Part shown: in pieces, positions 18,398 to 26,522 of the stretch
Layout of the letters: the number at the start of each line of letters is the position of its first letter
How positions within the stretch are numbered: position 1 is the stretch's first letter
Assembly: GCA_001275005.1 (NCBI GenBank)
Contig: JWZX01002193.1
Span: 1-28,460, forward strand
DNA: 28,460 nucleotides
Direction: 5' to 3'
Origin: Chrysochromulina tobinii
Lineage: Eukaryota > Haptophyta > Prymnesiales > Chrysochromulinaceae
Made by a program: the position numbers and the translations under genes
The notes under the pieces: model-generated
What the model saw: only the letters and a program-made list of their open reading frames with translations
Told to the model about the DNA's origin: nothing
Database searches by the model: none

Positions 18398-20485
18398 TCA
18401 GTTCGCGTCAACGACCTCGAAGTCGTCCTCTGCCGGCGGGGCGGGGGCCGCTGGCATGGCCGCCGTCGAGGCCGCTCCTACCGCGGGCGGGGCGGGGGCC
18501 TGCTTCGCGACCATCTCGAACGCGCCCTCCTTCGGCGCGAACGCGTAGTCCTTGAAGGGACCCGCCTCGAGGGCCGCAAGTTGCAGGCGCACCGCGTCGA
18601 ACACGGCATCATCGAGCGCCGTCCGGAGGGTCTGCTCGGGCGTCGGGCCGGAGCGCACGACCTTGGTCGTGGTCTGGATCGAGCCGTCGGGCATCACCGC
18701 CGTCTCGGTGACTTCCTCCTCGTCGCCGACCAGATCGGCGCCCGACACGACCAGCTTGAGCAACGCAGGCGAGTAGCCTGACAGTAGCTGCACGTTGGGC
18801 GTGTCCTTGGCAACCGGGAAGCCTACCGTGTTCGCGCGCAGGTTCCAGAAGATAATGCGCGGGGCCGCGTACGGCGCACCGCACACCCGCTGGCCCACTT
18901 CGGCGAACCGACGCTGGAGGCGCTCGAAGGCGGTCTCCCACGCAGACAATCGACGCCCGCGTCCGCCGCAGCCCTTGCCGCCGCCGAAGCCACCGCCTTT
19001 GCCGCCGCCGTGGCCGCCGCCGTGGCCGCCGTGCGCCTCATCGAACTGCATGTCGCTGAAGACGATCAGGTCGGGTACCTCGTCGGGCGGCAGCTTGGCC
19101 GCCTCGGCCGCCCCGAGGATGCGCTCACACGCGGCCTCGAAGTCGGTCGAGCCCCCCCAGGGCGCCTTCTGGCACGCGCGCACCTTGTCACAGATGCTCG
19201 TGTGCGACGACAGGTCGACCCAGTTGGGCACCGACTCGAAGGTCAGCACGCGATCGCGGAAGGTTGGCGCCGCGAGCTCGGACACGAGGATCCCGAGCGC
19301 GATAGCAGCCTCCATTGGCGTGCCGCTCATTGAGCCCGAAACGTCGACCAACGCCACGAGCTTGCCCAGGTCCACGTGCTTGGGCAGAGCCCGCTCGAGC
19401 GCCGCAAGCGAGCCGAAGCCAGCCGTCGCGGGTGCCGCCGCCTCGAGGACTTGGAGATCGCGCTGCTCCGCAGCCTTGCGCATCACCTCGAGCGTGCCTG
19501 CGCGAAGCGATGTCCACTGCGCGTTCATCAGGTCCGCCTCGAGCGTCGAGAGCGAGCCCCCCATGCAATGCTGCACGATCTCGTGCGGCATCAGCGCCTT
19601 GCCCTGCACGCCCTTCTTGCTCACGATCGCCTCGCGCAGATGCAGGCGGGCGGCGACGCGGGCGGGGTCGTCCGGGTGCCGGTTGCCCGTGGCATCCTGT
19701 GCCGGCGTGAGCACACCCTTAAGCTCCTCATTGAGGAACGCCTTGCGGTGGCGCTGCAGGCAAAGCGACGCGACACGATCGAAGCGAATCTCCTCCCACC
19801 GGCCCGCAGCCATCAGCACCTCAGTCGTGCAGAGCTGGCTGTTCAGGGACGAGCACAGCTTGCGGTACTTGCGAGCTGAGGCGGCCGGGTTGGCGGAGCC
19901 GAAGAGCCGCTGCGCAAGGCGCTGGGCCAAGCGCAGCGGACCCTTGTCAAATTTCGTGCCCTCTCGGGGTGCGTACTTCGCCACCAGCGAGAGGCTCGGC
20001 GTTCGCTTCTCCGCCGTGGAGGCTGTAAGCTCCACCTCGTCTGCCAGGAGCTGTTTACAGAGGAGCTCCTCGCTCTTGTCGGCAAGCGCCCGAGGGCAGT
20101 CGTCCGATGCGAGCAGGTGAACGAGGTCCTTCCAGTATCCGTAAAGCGGGAGTAGGTCGAGGACTGCGGCCACGGGCTCTTCACCGAACTCCTTGGCGCA
20201 GAGCTTGAAGAGCTGGTACGCGAGATCTTTCTCACCCTTGCCGCTGCCACGAGTGGCGCGGGTCTGGAACGCGAGCACGATCAGGTCCGCCTTTGCCTCC
20301 GGCTCGGTCGCTTCGGTGACCGCGGCAGAAAAGAGGCTTGCCAACTCTTCGGCGTCGAGGCCGCGAACGAGCTTGAAGAAAAGGTCGAGCAGGCCTGAGC
20401 TGGTCTTCTTCAGGCACGCGTCGCCATTGGAAGTGACAGTGCGCGAGTCGAGGAGGTCCATAGCAGCGACGAATGCACCGCTCAT
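18398..20485 (-). CDS. DUF2828-like protein with von Willebrand factor A domain
   Basis: This 695-residue protein starts at the ATG at 20485 (MSGAFVAAMDLLDS). The frame is open further upstream, but that part looks non-coding. The N-terminal half has an alpha-helical repeat region with an RATRGSGKGEKDLAYQLFKL motif and PLYGYWKDLVHLL, the layout of DUF2828 proteins of plants, fungi and mimivirus-type viruses, related to TROVE/Ro60 architecture. The C-terminal half has a vWA fold with an intact MIDAS: D381-V-S-G-S385, T447 in GGSTDFE, and D488 in VFSDMQ. The MIDAS would bind a divalent metal and a partner. A Gly/His/Lys-rich insert (about 493-512) interrupts the domain after the third MIDAS motif. 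TROVE-like proteins bind small RNAs, so RNA-protein quality control is a possible role by analogy only. No substrate or partner can be seen. Confidence 0.8.
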   Translation of the reverse strand: MSGAFVAAMDLLDSRTVTSNGDACLKKTSSGLLDLFFKLVRGLDAEELASLFSAAVTEATEPEAKADLIVLAFQTRATRGSGKGEKDLAYQLFKLCAKEFGEEPVAAVLDLLPLYGYWKDLVHLLASDDCPRALADKSEELLCKQLLADEVELTASTAEKRTPSLSLVAKYAPREGTKFDKGPLRLAQRLAQRLFGSANPAASARKYRKLCSSLNSQLCTTEVLMAAGRWEEIRFDRVASLCLQRHRKAFLNEELKGVLTPAQDATGNRHPDDPARVAARLHLREAIVSKKGVQGKALMPHEIVQHCMGGSLSTLEADLMNAQWTSLRAGTLEVMRKAAEQRDLQVLEAAAPATAGFGSLAALERALPKHVDLGKLVALVDVSGSMSGTPMEAAIALGILVSELAAPTFRDRVLTFESVPNWVDLSSHTSICDKVRACQKAPWGGSTDFEAACERILGAAEAAKLPPDEVPDLIVFSDMQFDEAHGGHGGGHGGGKGGGFGGGKGCGGRGRRLSAWETAFERLQRRFAEVGQRVCGAPYAAPRIIFWNLRANTVGFPVAKDTPNVQLLSGYSPALLKLVVSGADLVGDEEEVTETAVMPDGSIQTTTKVVRSGPTPEQTLRTALDDAVFDAVRLQLAALEAGPFKDYAFAPKEGAFEMVAKQAPAPPAVGAASTAAMPAAPAPPAEDDFEVVDAN

Positions 20486-20891
20486 TGCTCGGGTTTGCTG
20501 TGCGCGGATTGTGCTGCGCTCACGAGGAAATGCGGGCGCGCTCGGAAATCGAAGTCCACGTTCCCAACATTTCAGTACACTTGAACCCCACATGCACGCT
20601 TTGCGTTCCGAAACACACACATATGAGAGGCCATCCCTGCCGCACCTCGTGAATGCACCCGGTCCCGTCCCGGCACCCGCGGGGCAGTCGTCGCGCGTGT
20701 CGCGCACCCGCACGCAGGATTTTTACCAAGCTCACGCGCGGGGACTTACATTCGTAGCGGATAGCTCACGCAACGGAGTTTGAACTTTTCAGCCCTTTCT
20801 TCAGCACACGTGCTGGAACACTCAGAGCTTTCTACAGCGACAATAATTAAATTTCATGATAATAAAAGATGTAATTCGATAAGTCCCTCCC
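20486..20891. other. Spacer upstream of the vWA gene, with an AT-rich patch
   Basis: No gene is supported in this 406-bp stretch. The part next to 20485 is the presumed promoter of the vWA gene. At 20838-20880 the composition switches sharply to AT-rich, just downstream of the stop of the minus-strand gene ending at 20892, which suits a 3'-UTR or polyadenylation region. No CRISPR, tRNA or transposon feature is seen. Confidence 0.45.
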
Positions 20892-21746
20892 CTACACCTG
20901 TTTGGGGACTGAAAGGTTGACCCAAAGTGGAGTGGTCATCTGGTCAAAGGCGCAATAGATCACCTCGGGGTTGACGTTGCGCGTCGGGTTATCCGAATTC
21001 ATGGGCTCCGTCGGGTCCCAGTAGAAAGAGAAGCGCGACGCTGGCTCAGAGGCGAAGCTAACGTCCTGGACGAAGGCCTGCGCAAAGTAATAGCCCGACA
21101 CTTGCTGCAGCCACTTTTCAGTCGAGCCTTCTCGTGCCCAGAGATTCCGCCGTGGGCTGAAAGCGAGCGGCGGACCACAAGCCACTAGTGACTCACCGCG
21201 CCTCGTGGCTGCCGCAACAGGAGTGAGCCTCTCGAATATGGTTTGGCTAACGGCACGTATGACGCGCCGCTTGAGACTTCGCTCCGTGTTTATATGATTG
21301 CAGAGCGTGGTAGCTGCGCGCATAGTTGCTGCGCGCTCGACCGCTGAATCGCTGACGGATTCGGTCGCAGATGCCAAATCGCAGCCAATCCCAGCAAGTG
21401 CAGGTTCGGCATCGTCAGAAAGCTTCAAGTGGAACGGTATGCCGCGGGCAACAACTGAGCTTTCCTTCAACGTAACAAAGATTTCCGTGCCTCTCTCGTC
21501 CACCCGCGAGTCGTCGTACGGCGTGAAGTCGAAGACTGCTGGAAAGAGCCGCTCGAAGAGCAGCGGCACGACCAGGTAAACTCTGCCCAACCAGCCGAGG
21601 GCGAAAAGCTCGCTGTAGCGTCGCGCGATGTCTGCTCGCAGGTAGGACTGTGGGGCGTCAGCGATGATGTTGCACGTGAGCACGGCGCGTGCGCGCGTCG
21701 GGCAGATGCCGAAGGCAGATGCACCAGCGGCGCCGCACAGATGCAT
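20892..21746 (-). CDS. Hypothetical protein, no recognised family
   Basis: I do not recognise this protein. The frame is open from about 21812, but the first in-frame ATG is at 21746 (MHLCGAAGAS), giving 284 residues. The longer reading would need a TTG start or an upstream exon; a CAG acceptor-like site lies near 21789. A hydrophobic stretch follows residue 45 (LGWLGRVYLVVPLLFERLF), possibly a membrane-associated helix. A mixed globular-looking C-terminus follows, rich in aromatic residues (SGYYFAQAFVQDV, RFSFYWDPTEP). Its stop is the TAG just after ...VNLSVPKQV. It is divergently oriented from the F-box-like gene starting at 21821, only about 75 bp away, so the two may share a promoter. No function is proposed. 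Confidence 0.6.
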   Translation of the reverse strand: MHLCGAAGASAFGICPTRARAVLTCNIIADAPQSYLRADIARRYSELFALGWLGRVYLVVPLLFERLFPAVFDFTPYDDSRVDERGTEIFVTLKESSVVARGIPFHLKLSDDAEPALAGIGCDLASATESVSDSAVERAATMRAATTLCNHINTERSLKRRVIRAVSQTIFERLTPVAAATRRGESLVACGPPLAFSPRRNLWAREGSTEKWLQQVSGYYFAQAFVQDVSFASEPASRFSFYWDPTEPMNSDNPTRNVNPEVIYCAFDQMTTPLWVNLSVPKQV

Positions 21747-21820
21747 GTGTAGCAGCCGCGCGCGAGCCGACCAAAATGCTTCTGTGAACGACGAGGGAGG
21801 GGAACATCTCAAAATCCGTC
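21747..21820. promoter_or_regulatory. Short divergent intergenic region, candidate bidirectional promoter
   Basis: Only 74 bp separate the start codons of two divergent genes (minus ATG at 21746, plus ATG at 21821). If the plus gene starts instead at ATG 21932, the gap is 185 bp. Both candidate starts read ACATGCATCT, so the two strands look alike around their ATGs. No TATA-like element is evident. Confidence 0.4.
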
Positions 21821-23341
21821 ATGAAGGCCCGCACACGACAAAAAGCGACAACATTTGCCGAAACTTGCCGAAACCGTACAAATTGCTCCACGCTCCCCCG
21901 CGCACGCCTACCTCTCACGGCGCGCGAGCACATGCATCTCGCTGCGCATGGCGTCGAGGCAGCTTTGGCCACGGCGGTGCTCGAGGTGCCGCGCACCCGC
22001 CCCGCCGACCCCATCCTGGGCATCCGCGACATTCTGCTCGCCAAGGAGGCGGCTAAGACAAACGCCATGATGGACGCGCCACCGCGCCACATGGCGGTGG
22101 CGGGGTCGTCCGAGGCACCATGCCCTGTGGACTCGTCAAGCCAACCCGACGGGTCCATCCTCGCGATCTCCATGCAGCACCGCGCGATCTCCATGCGGCA
22201 CGACGCGATCACCATGCGGGCCGTCGCCACGGCGAAGCGAGCTCAGGCCGAACAAGCCGCAGCAGCGGCGGCCTCGGCACTCTTCGCAGCCAAGGCCGCT
22301 GAGGCCGCAGCGGCGGCAGCACTCTCCGAAGCTGAGGCCGTCGGGGCAGCGGCGGTGGACGCCGAGATGGCTCTCCTGGAACGGCGAGAAGGTTCAGAAA
22401 CTAGCCTCGCCAGCTCCGCATTTCGCCACCTGGACCGCCTCGATATGATCTCATTCGTCCTCAGCTTCGATGAGGGATTCCTTGATGCGGATGACGCTCT
22501 TGCAACAGCGCTGGTGTGTCGGCCCTTCTACGAGGCTGTATGCAAATGCCACCCACGGCGTCACCGCCCTGGTCACCAATACCATGGCAAACGATTTCTC
22601 ACGAGACGGCGCGGCGCAGTTCGCTCTGTGGCTCTCGCGACGTGGGCGACCGAGGAATGCTGGCTGCCACTCTCGCCACGCTTGTGCAAATCCGCTGCTC
22701 AGATCAAGCAGCTCGACGTGCTCGTTTGGGCAGTCAAGCAAGGTTGCGAATGCGACGTAACGGTCTGCGAAGCGGCAGCTGCCGTTGGCGATCTGACCGT
22801 ATTGGAATGGCTCTGGACGCATAATGCGCCGATGGACACGCATAGTGCAACGCTCGCACTGTGGGCTGGGCACAGGGACGCCTTCAATTATCTCACGGGC
22901 GGCCCAATGCTCAATTATCGCCTGTGCGGCCAAAGCGTCATCGTTCCCAAAGTGAAATGGCAGAACCGTTTTATGCTTCGCATCAAGTCGGAGGCTGACG
23001 TGGAGGGGCGGAGGTATCTTGTGCACTTCCTGACGCCCTTAGGTCTAGTCATGCGGAGGTATTGCAACGAGGTTGGCATTGGCCTCGATGCGTTCCAGTT
23101 TGAGCTTGACGACGGCACCGCCAGCCGAAAGGTCGTCGGCTATCATCAATTTCCGCATGACCTGCGGATCGATACGCAGCGTGCGGCGTATCCGCAGACC
23201 GAGGCAGAGTTTGTAGCAGAGCTCGGAGCGACGATGACAGAAGACTGGCTCGAGCACGTGCCTATCCTTTGGGCCGTTGAAGTTGACGCTCAGCGCGATG
23301 ATTCGAGCGGCGATGACTCCTCGAGCGACGAAGGCGAGTAG
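21821..23341 (+). CDS. F-box-like/ankyrin-like protein with a SUMO-like C-terminal segment
   Basis: This 506-residue reading frame starts at ATG 21821; ATG 21932 (MHLAAHGVEAA) is an alternative, and the first 37 residues look weak. In order: a Met/His heptad (ISMQHRA x3, about 115-133), an Ala/Glu-rich coiled coil (about 134-190), an F-box-like helix set (about 201-240; FRHLDRLDMISFVL and ALVCRPFYEAV), and degenerate ankyrin-like repeats (about 295-358; GDLTVLEWLWTHNAP). At about 383-432 comes a segment resembling SUMO's core (FLTPLGLVMRRYCNEVGIGL then FQFELDDG). The tail is acidic and Ser-rich (DDSSGDDSSSDEGE). F-box proteins usually recruit substrates to SCF ubiquitin ligases and ankyrins provide the binding surface; both roles are inferred. 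The SUMO-like part lacks a C-terminal Gly-Gly, so it would not be conjugated. Many algae and giant viruses carry F-box-ankyrin proteins. Confidence 0.6.
   Translation: MKARTRQKATTFAETCRNRTNCSTLPRARLPLTAREHMHLAAHGVEAALATAVLEVPRTRPADPILGIRDILLAKEAAKTNAMMDAPPRHMAVAGSSEAPCPVDSSSQPDGSILAISMQHRAISMRHDAITMRAVATAKRAQAEQAAAAAASALFAAKAAEAAAAAALSEAEAVGAAAVDAEMALLERREGSETSLASSAFRHLDRLDMISFVLSFDEGFLDADDALATALVCRPFYEAVCKCHPRRHRPGHQYHGKRFLTRRRGAVRSVALATWATEECWLPLSPRLCKSAAQIKQLDVLVWAVKQGCECDVTVCEAAAAVGDLTVLEWLWTHNAPMDTHSATLALWAGHRDAFNYLTGGPMLNYRLCGQSVIVPKVKWQNRFMLRIKSEADVEGRRYLVHFLTPLGLVMRRYCNEVGIGLDAFQFELDDGTASRKVVGYHQFPHDLRIDTQRAAYPQTEAEFVAELGATMTEDWLEHVPILWAVEVDAQRDDSSGDDSSSDEGE
22163..22225 (+). repeat. 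21-bp coding tandem repeat, three copies
   Basis: Three near-identical 21-bp units (GCGATCTCCATGCAGCACCG type) encode the heptads AISMQHR, AISMRHD and AITMRAV. The heptad period leads straight into the coiled coil of the F-box-like protein. Confidence 0.75.
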
Positions 23342-23910
23342 GCAATGGGGGAGGGCGTGGCGGGGTGCGAAGGTGAGTACTGATGTAGTGTGCGGTCATC
23401 TGATGGAGTTGATTGCTCGGAGCGACCTCCGTCGCCGCCGAAACAAGAGACCATACGCGACGGATACGCGACGCACCGCACTTTCGTTTCTAGATACTTC
23501 TCTATCTCCGCACACTGTGCGGCCCTGCGCCTCTGCCCCTGCTCGTGTGTCGCGGTGCCACGGGCTCGACGGCTCGTCCGGTCCGGGGCTCCCGGGCAGC
23601 GGCTGAAGCGAAGTTAGCAGCTTTGAAAGTAGCCGATCTAGGAAATTCCTACAGATATGAATGGCTAAAAGAATGTGCGTTTTGCCTTGAGAAACGTGAC
23701 TTGATTGAGTCTTATTGAAAACCTACGCTCGGTTTCGTCACTCCACGAAACACCTTTTTTTTAGTTGCGTCAAAAGCCGAGCGGGCATTGTCACTGGCCC
23801 ACGCGTCTCGCGTCCGTCCAGAGTTCCAGAGGCGTCGTCTTCCGAGCGCAAGGGTCCGCTTCCGTCACAGAGAATCAGGTGCAGAGCAAGCACAAGCGCG
23901 CAGAATAGCA
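23342..23910. other. Spacer between the F-box-like gene and the coiled-coil gene
   Basis: This 569-bp stretch lies between two plus-strand genes, so it should hold a 3' UTR and then a promoter. Composition falls in GC from about 23610 to 23770, consistent with non-coding DNA. The downstream gene's frame is open from about 23788 but without an ATG until 23911. No RNA gene or repeat is seen. Confidence 0.45.
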
Positions 23911-24537
23911 ATGGATGAGCTCGCGCAGCAATTGGAAGCGTACCGCGCGCAATATCTGGCAGCTCATCAGCAATGGAAGCAGGCGGCAATCACGACCCTC
24001 GCCATGCAAGCACAGTGGCAGCATGAGTGTCTGGTGGCAGCTCATCGGAAACGGGAGCAGGAGGAGATGAAGGCGCTCGCATTAGAAGCACAGCGGATGT
24101 ACGAATGTCAGATGGTGATCGATCACTGCATCGCGGACTGGGTACTGGAGGAGCTGCCCTATGACATACAATCGGACGTGCTCGATGAAGTAGCGATGGC
24201 CTTCGAAGAGAAGGACATGCAACAAGAGCTGAGGCCGCCCCTAGCCGCGCCGTGCCCTAGCCTATCGAACGACTTTTGCCCCAGCACGCCGGACGAGCTG
24301 TGCCCCGGCACGCTGGTCGAGCTGCGCCCCAGCACCCCGCAATCTACCACAGAAATGTGTAGCGAGCCGTCTGCCACCCCACGGTCCGACAGCTTCGAGC
24401 GAAGCCCGCACAATAGTGTACGTGACGGAACAGAGAATGCCCAGCCGCAGCTTCATTGGACGCCCACGCCCGCCGCCACCCACGTGCATCCTCACCCACA
24501 CGACACTACGACGACTACTCGTGACGGTCGAATATAG
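23911..24537 (+). CDS. Hypothetical protein: coiled coil plus Pro/Ser/Thr-rich tail
   Basis: I do not recognise a family. The ATG at 23911 (MDELAQQLEAYRAQYL) gives 208 residues. The first half (about 1-80) is a Gln/Glu/Ala-rich helix with coiled-coil character (QQWKQAAITTLAMQAQWQHE, KREQEEMKALALEAQRM). A short acidic segment follows (WVLEELPYDIQSDVLDEVAMAFEE), which could be a small helical interaction motif. The second half is low-complexity Pro/Ser/Thr-rich, with a repeated pattern of Cys-Pro-Ser/Gly-Thr (FCPSTPDELCPGTLVELRPSTPQ), and ends in a His/Pro/Thr-rich tail. There is no signal peptide or membrane segment. Base composition is like its neighbours. A soluble adaptor or scaffold role would fit, but nothing in the sequence proves it is expressed. 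Confidence 0.5.
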   Translation: MDELAQQLEAYRAQYLAAHQQWKQAAITTLAMQAQWQHECLVAAHRKREQEEMKALALEAQRMYECQMVIDHCIADWVLEELPYDIQSDVLDEVAMAFEEKDMQQELRPPLAAPCPSLSNDFCPSTPDELCPGTLVELRPSTPQSTTEMCSEPSATPRSDSFERSPHNSVRDGTENAQPQLHWTPTPAATHVHPHPHDTTTTTRDGRI

Positions 24538-24893
24538 CACGATCGTTCCGGTCGACAACTCGGTAGGGGCCCCTGAGGCACAGCCACGCCATTAGCACTA
24601 CCCAGCCCCCATACATCAATCCGTAGACGTCAATGTGTAGGAATAAACGTGCTCCACTCTTCCTTAATGTACTTCCACACTCCCGTCCGGTCCCGGCTCG
24701 TCGCTTCATTGATGCTTCATCTCGGCGCGCGCCGGCGCGCGCGGGGGGGCTCGCCACGAGATGCGGTGTCAGATCGGTGAAAATACGCGCCCGATCACGC
24801 TGCACCGTTCCGCGCCAAAACAGCAGCGCGATTCATGCGGCGGGGCTAGACCACCGTATCGAGGTCCACGAAGCAGTGCGGCCAGCACACGGG
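24538..24893. other. Spacer between convergent genes, with an 18-bp GC palindrome
   Basis: The plus-strand coiled-coil gene ends at 24537 and the minus-strand splicing-factor gene ends at 24894, so this 356-bp stretch should contain only 3' UTRs and spacer. A perfect alternating-GC palindrome (GCGCGCGCCGGCGCGCGC) lies at 24725-24742, followed by a run of seven G. No gene is supported. Confidence 0.5.
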
Positions 24894-26522
24894 TCAGCGC
24901 CGCGCCACCAGTGCGGGATTGTGCAGCTTGAACTTCTTATCGAGCACGTCCTCGGGCGTGGTGGCGGCGATGATCTTATTCTTGGCGAAGAAGCGCCCGT
25001 TCATCACCTCGATGACGCGCGCCGCGTCCTGTGCCGAGAGCATCTTAACGTACACGAAGCCGTTGGACCACTTGTCCGCCCCACAGAAGAGCACGGTGCC
25101 TAGCTTCGTGCATTCGCCGCGCACGTCATCGGCGAGCTCGGTGAAGAAGTTGGGGTTGGCGACGACCTCATCGTCGAGCCGGTCGAACATGTTCTTGAGC
25201 AGCACGCAGCGCGAGCCTGCGCCGCCTGGGTCAGCCCCCGCCCCGAACGCATAGCTCTGCGCCGCCGCCTTTCGCGTTGCATCGGGCACATCCATACCGG
25301 CGTTCTGGGCGAGCCGCATGACGAGCGCGGCGCGCTGTGAGGCGCCGAGCTTCTCGCCTTTGCCCGAGCCGGACTCGTCAAGGCCGTCGAGAGAGCTGAC
25401 CAGATTGTCGCTGTGCACGGCAGCCATCGCAGCCATCGCAGCTCCACCCATGCCGCCGCCGTGATGGGCTCCCAGCTGTAGGCTGCCGCTGAAGCCAGCG
25501 GCGGCGGCGGCGGCTGGGTTGAGCTGCGGCAGCGACTGCAATGCCTTCGCGGAGCTGTCCTGGTTGGTGGCGACGCTCACTTTGATCGTCCGGCCTGCGA
25601 GGCTGAAACCGTCCATTTGCTCAACGCATCGGCGCCCCTCGTCGGCGTTCTTGAAGTTGACGAATGCGAAGCCGCGCGACATGCCCGTGCCGGCGTCGTG
25701 TTGCAGCGACACATGATCGAGCTCGCCGAAGGAGACGAATATCTCGCGGATCTGATTCTCAGTGAACGAGTAGTCGAGCCCGCCCACGTACAGCTTGACC
25801 CCACCGCTCTCCGGCAGCCCTAACGCGCCACCGGCCGCGCTCGCGAGGCCTGTGCCACTCGCGCTCGCGCTGCTCAGGATATGGCCCGCGGCACGGATGT
25901 CGCTCTGCGAGGCGCCCTGCGACGAGAGCCGGTTCTTGATCGCGAGCGAGTGCTGCACCACGATCGGGTTGCCGCAGAGCGTCGTGCCGTTCAGCTTCAG
26001 GCACGCCTCGACCTCGCGCACATGACCCATCTCGACATAGCCCACGCCGACGCACTTGCCCGAGCGCTCGTCCGTGATGAGGCGCACATCTATCACGGTG
26101 CCTGCCTTCGAGAAGAGCTCGAAGACATCGAACTCGCCCGTGCGCGGGTGCAGCTGCCGAACCATGACTGTGCGGTCGTCCTTTTCGGAGAGAGTGACCA
26201 GGTCGGACTCGTTGTCGTAGTACGTGTCGACTCGCTTGCGCTTCTTCTCGCCGGGCTGCTCGTCGGGCTGCTCGCCGGGAAGCTCGCCATCGACGGCCAT
26301 GTAGGCGGCCACGGCCGCCTTATTCGCAGCCACCTCATCGGGACTGGCCGCGGCAGCCTCGGGCCTGCGCATCGGTGGAGGTGGCGGACGCAGCTGCGGA
26401 GGAGGAGGTGGCGGCGGACGCAGCTGCTGCTGCGGTGGTGGTGGCGGCGGCGGCGGTTGTAGCGCTGGCGGCGGTGCTGCCGCCGCCGACAGTGGCGGTG
26501 GCGGCGGGGATGGAGGGTCCAT
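24894..26522 (-). CDS. RBM39/CAPER-like splicing factor with three RRMs
   Basis: This 542-residue intronless protein starts at ATG 26522. It has a Pro-rich N-terminus (1-60), a basic KKRKR stretch (93-97, likely nuclear localisation), RRM1 (about 116-190), RRM2 (about 242-317; RNP2 LYVGGL, RNP1 GFAFVNF), an RBM39-like linker (GASQRAALVMRLAQNAGMDVPDATRKAA), and RRM3 (about 436-520) of the U2AF-homology-motif type. RRM3 has the characteristic R-x-F (NGRFFAKN, about 509-516), which in this family binds ULM tryptophans of SF3B1 or U2AF65. The domain order and linker match the RBM39/CC1-like family, nuclear proteins acting in 3' splice-site recognition. Unlike animal RBM39, the N-terminus lacks an RS domain and has proline runs instead. 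U2AF65 or PUF60 are less likely because of the RRM1 and linker matches. Confidence 0.88.
   Translation of the reverse strand: MDPPSPPPPPLSAAAAPPPALQPPPPPPPPQQQLRPPPPPPPQLRPPPPPMRRPEAAAASPDEVAANKAAVAAYMAVDGELPGEQPDEQPGEKKRKRVDTYYDNESDLVTLSEKDDRTVMVRQLHPRTGEFDVFELFSKAGTVIDVRLITDERSGKCVGVGYVEMGHVREVEACLKLNGTTLCGNPIVVQHSLAIKNRLSSQGASQSDIRAAGHILSSASASGTGLASAAGGALGLPESGGVKLYVGGLDYSFTENQIREIFVSFGELDHVSLQHDAGTGMSRGFAFVNFKNADEGRRCVEQMDGFSLAGRTIKVSVATNQDSSAKALQSLPQLNPAAAAAAGFSGSLQLGAHHGGGMGGAAMAAMAAVHSDNLVSSLDGLDESGSGKGEKLGASQRAALVMRLAQNAGMDVPDATRKAAAQSYAFGAGADPGGAGSRCVLLKNMFDRLDDEVVANPNFFTELADDVRGECTKLGTVLFCGADKWSNGFVYVKMLSAQDAARVIEVMNGRFFAKNKIIAATTPEDVLDKKFKLHNPALVARR

Noticed and set aside
18795-20120. 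441-residue plus-strand ORF
   Set aside because: Antisense to the DUF2828-vWA gene; Ser/Arg-rich with no domain.
20486-20713. Upstream extension of the vWA protein by 76 residues
   Set aside because: The extension is Cys/Arg-rich, unlike the rest, and codon bias weakens; the internal ATG at 20485 starts a sensible N-terminus.
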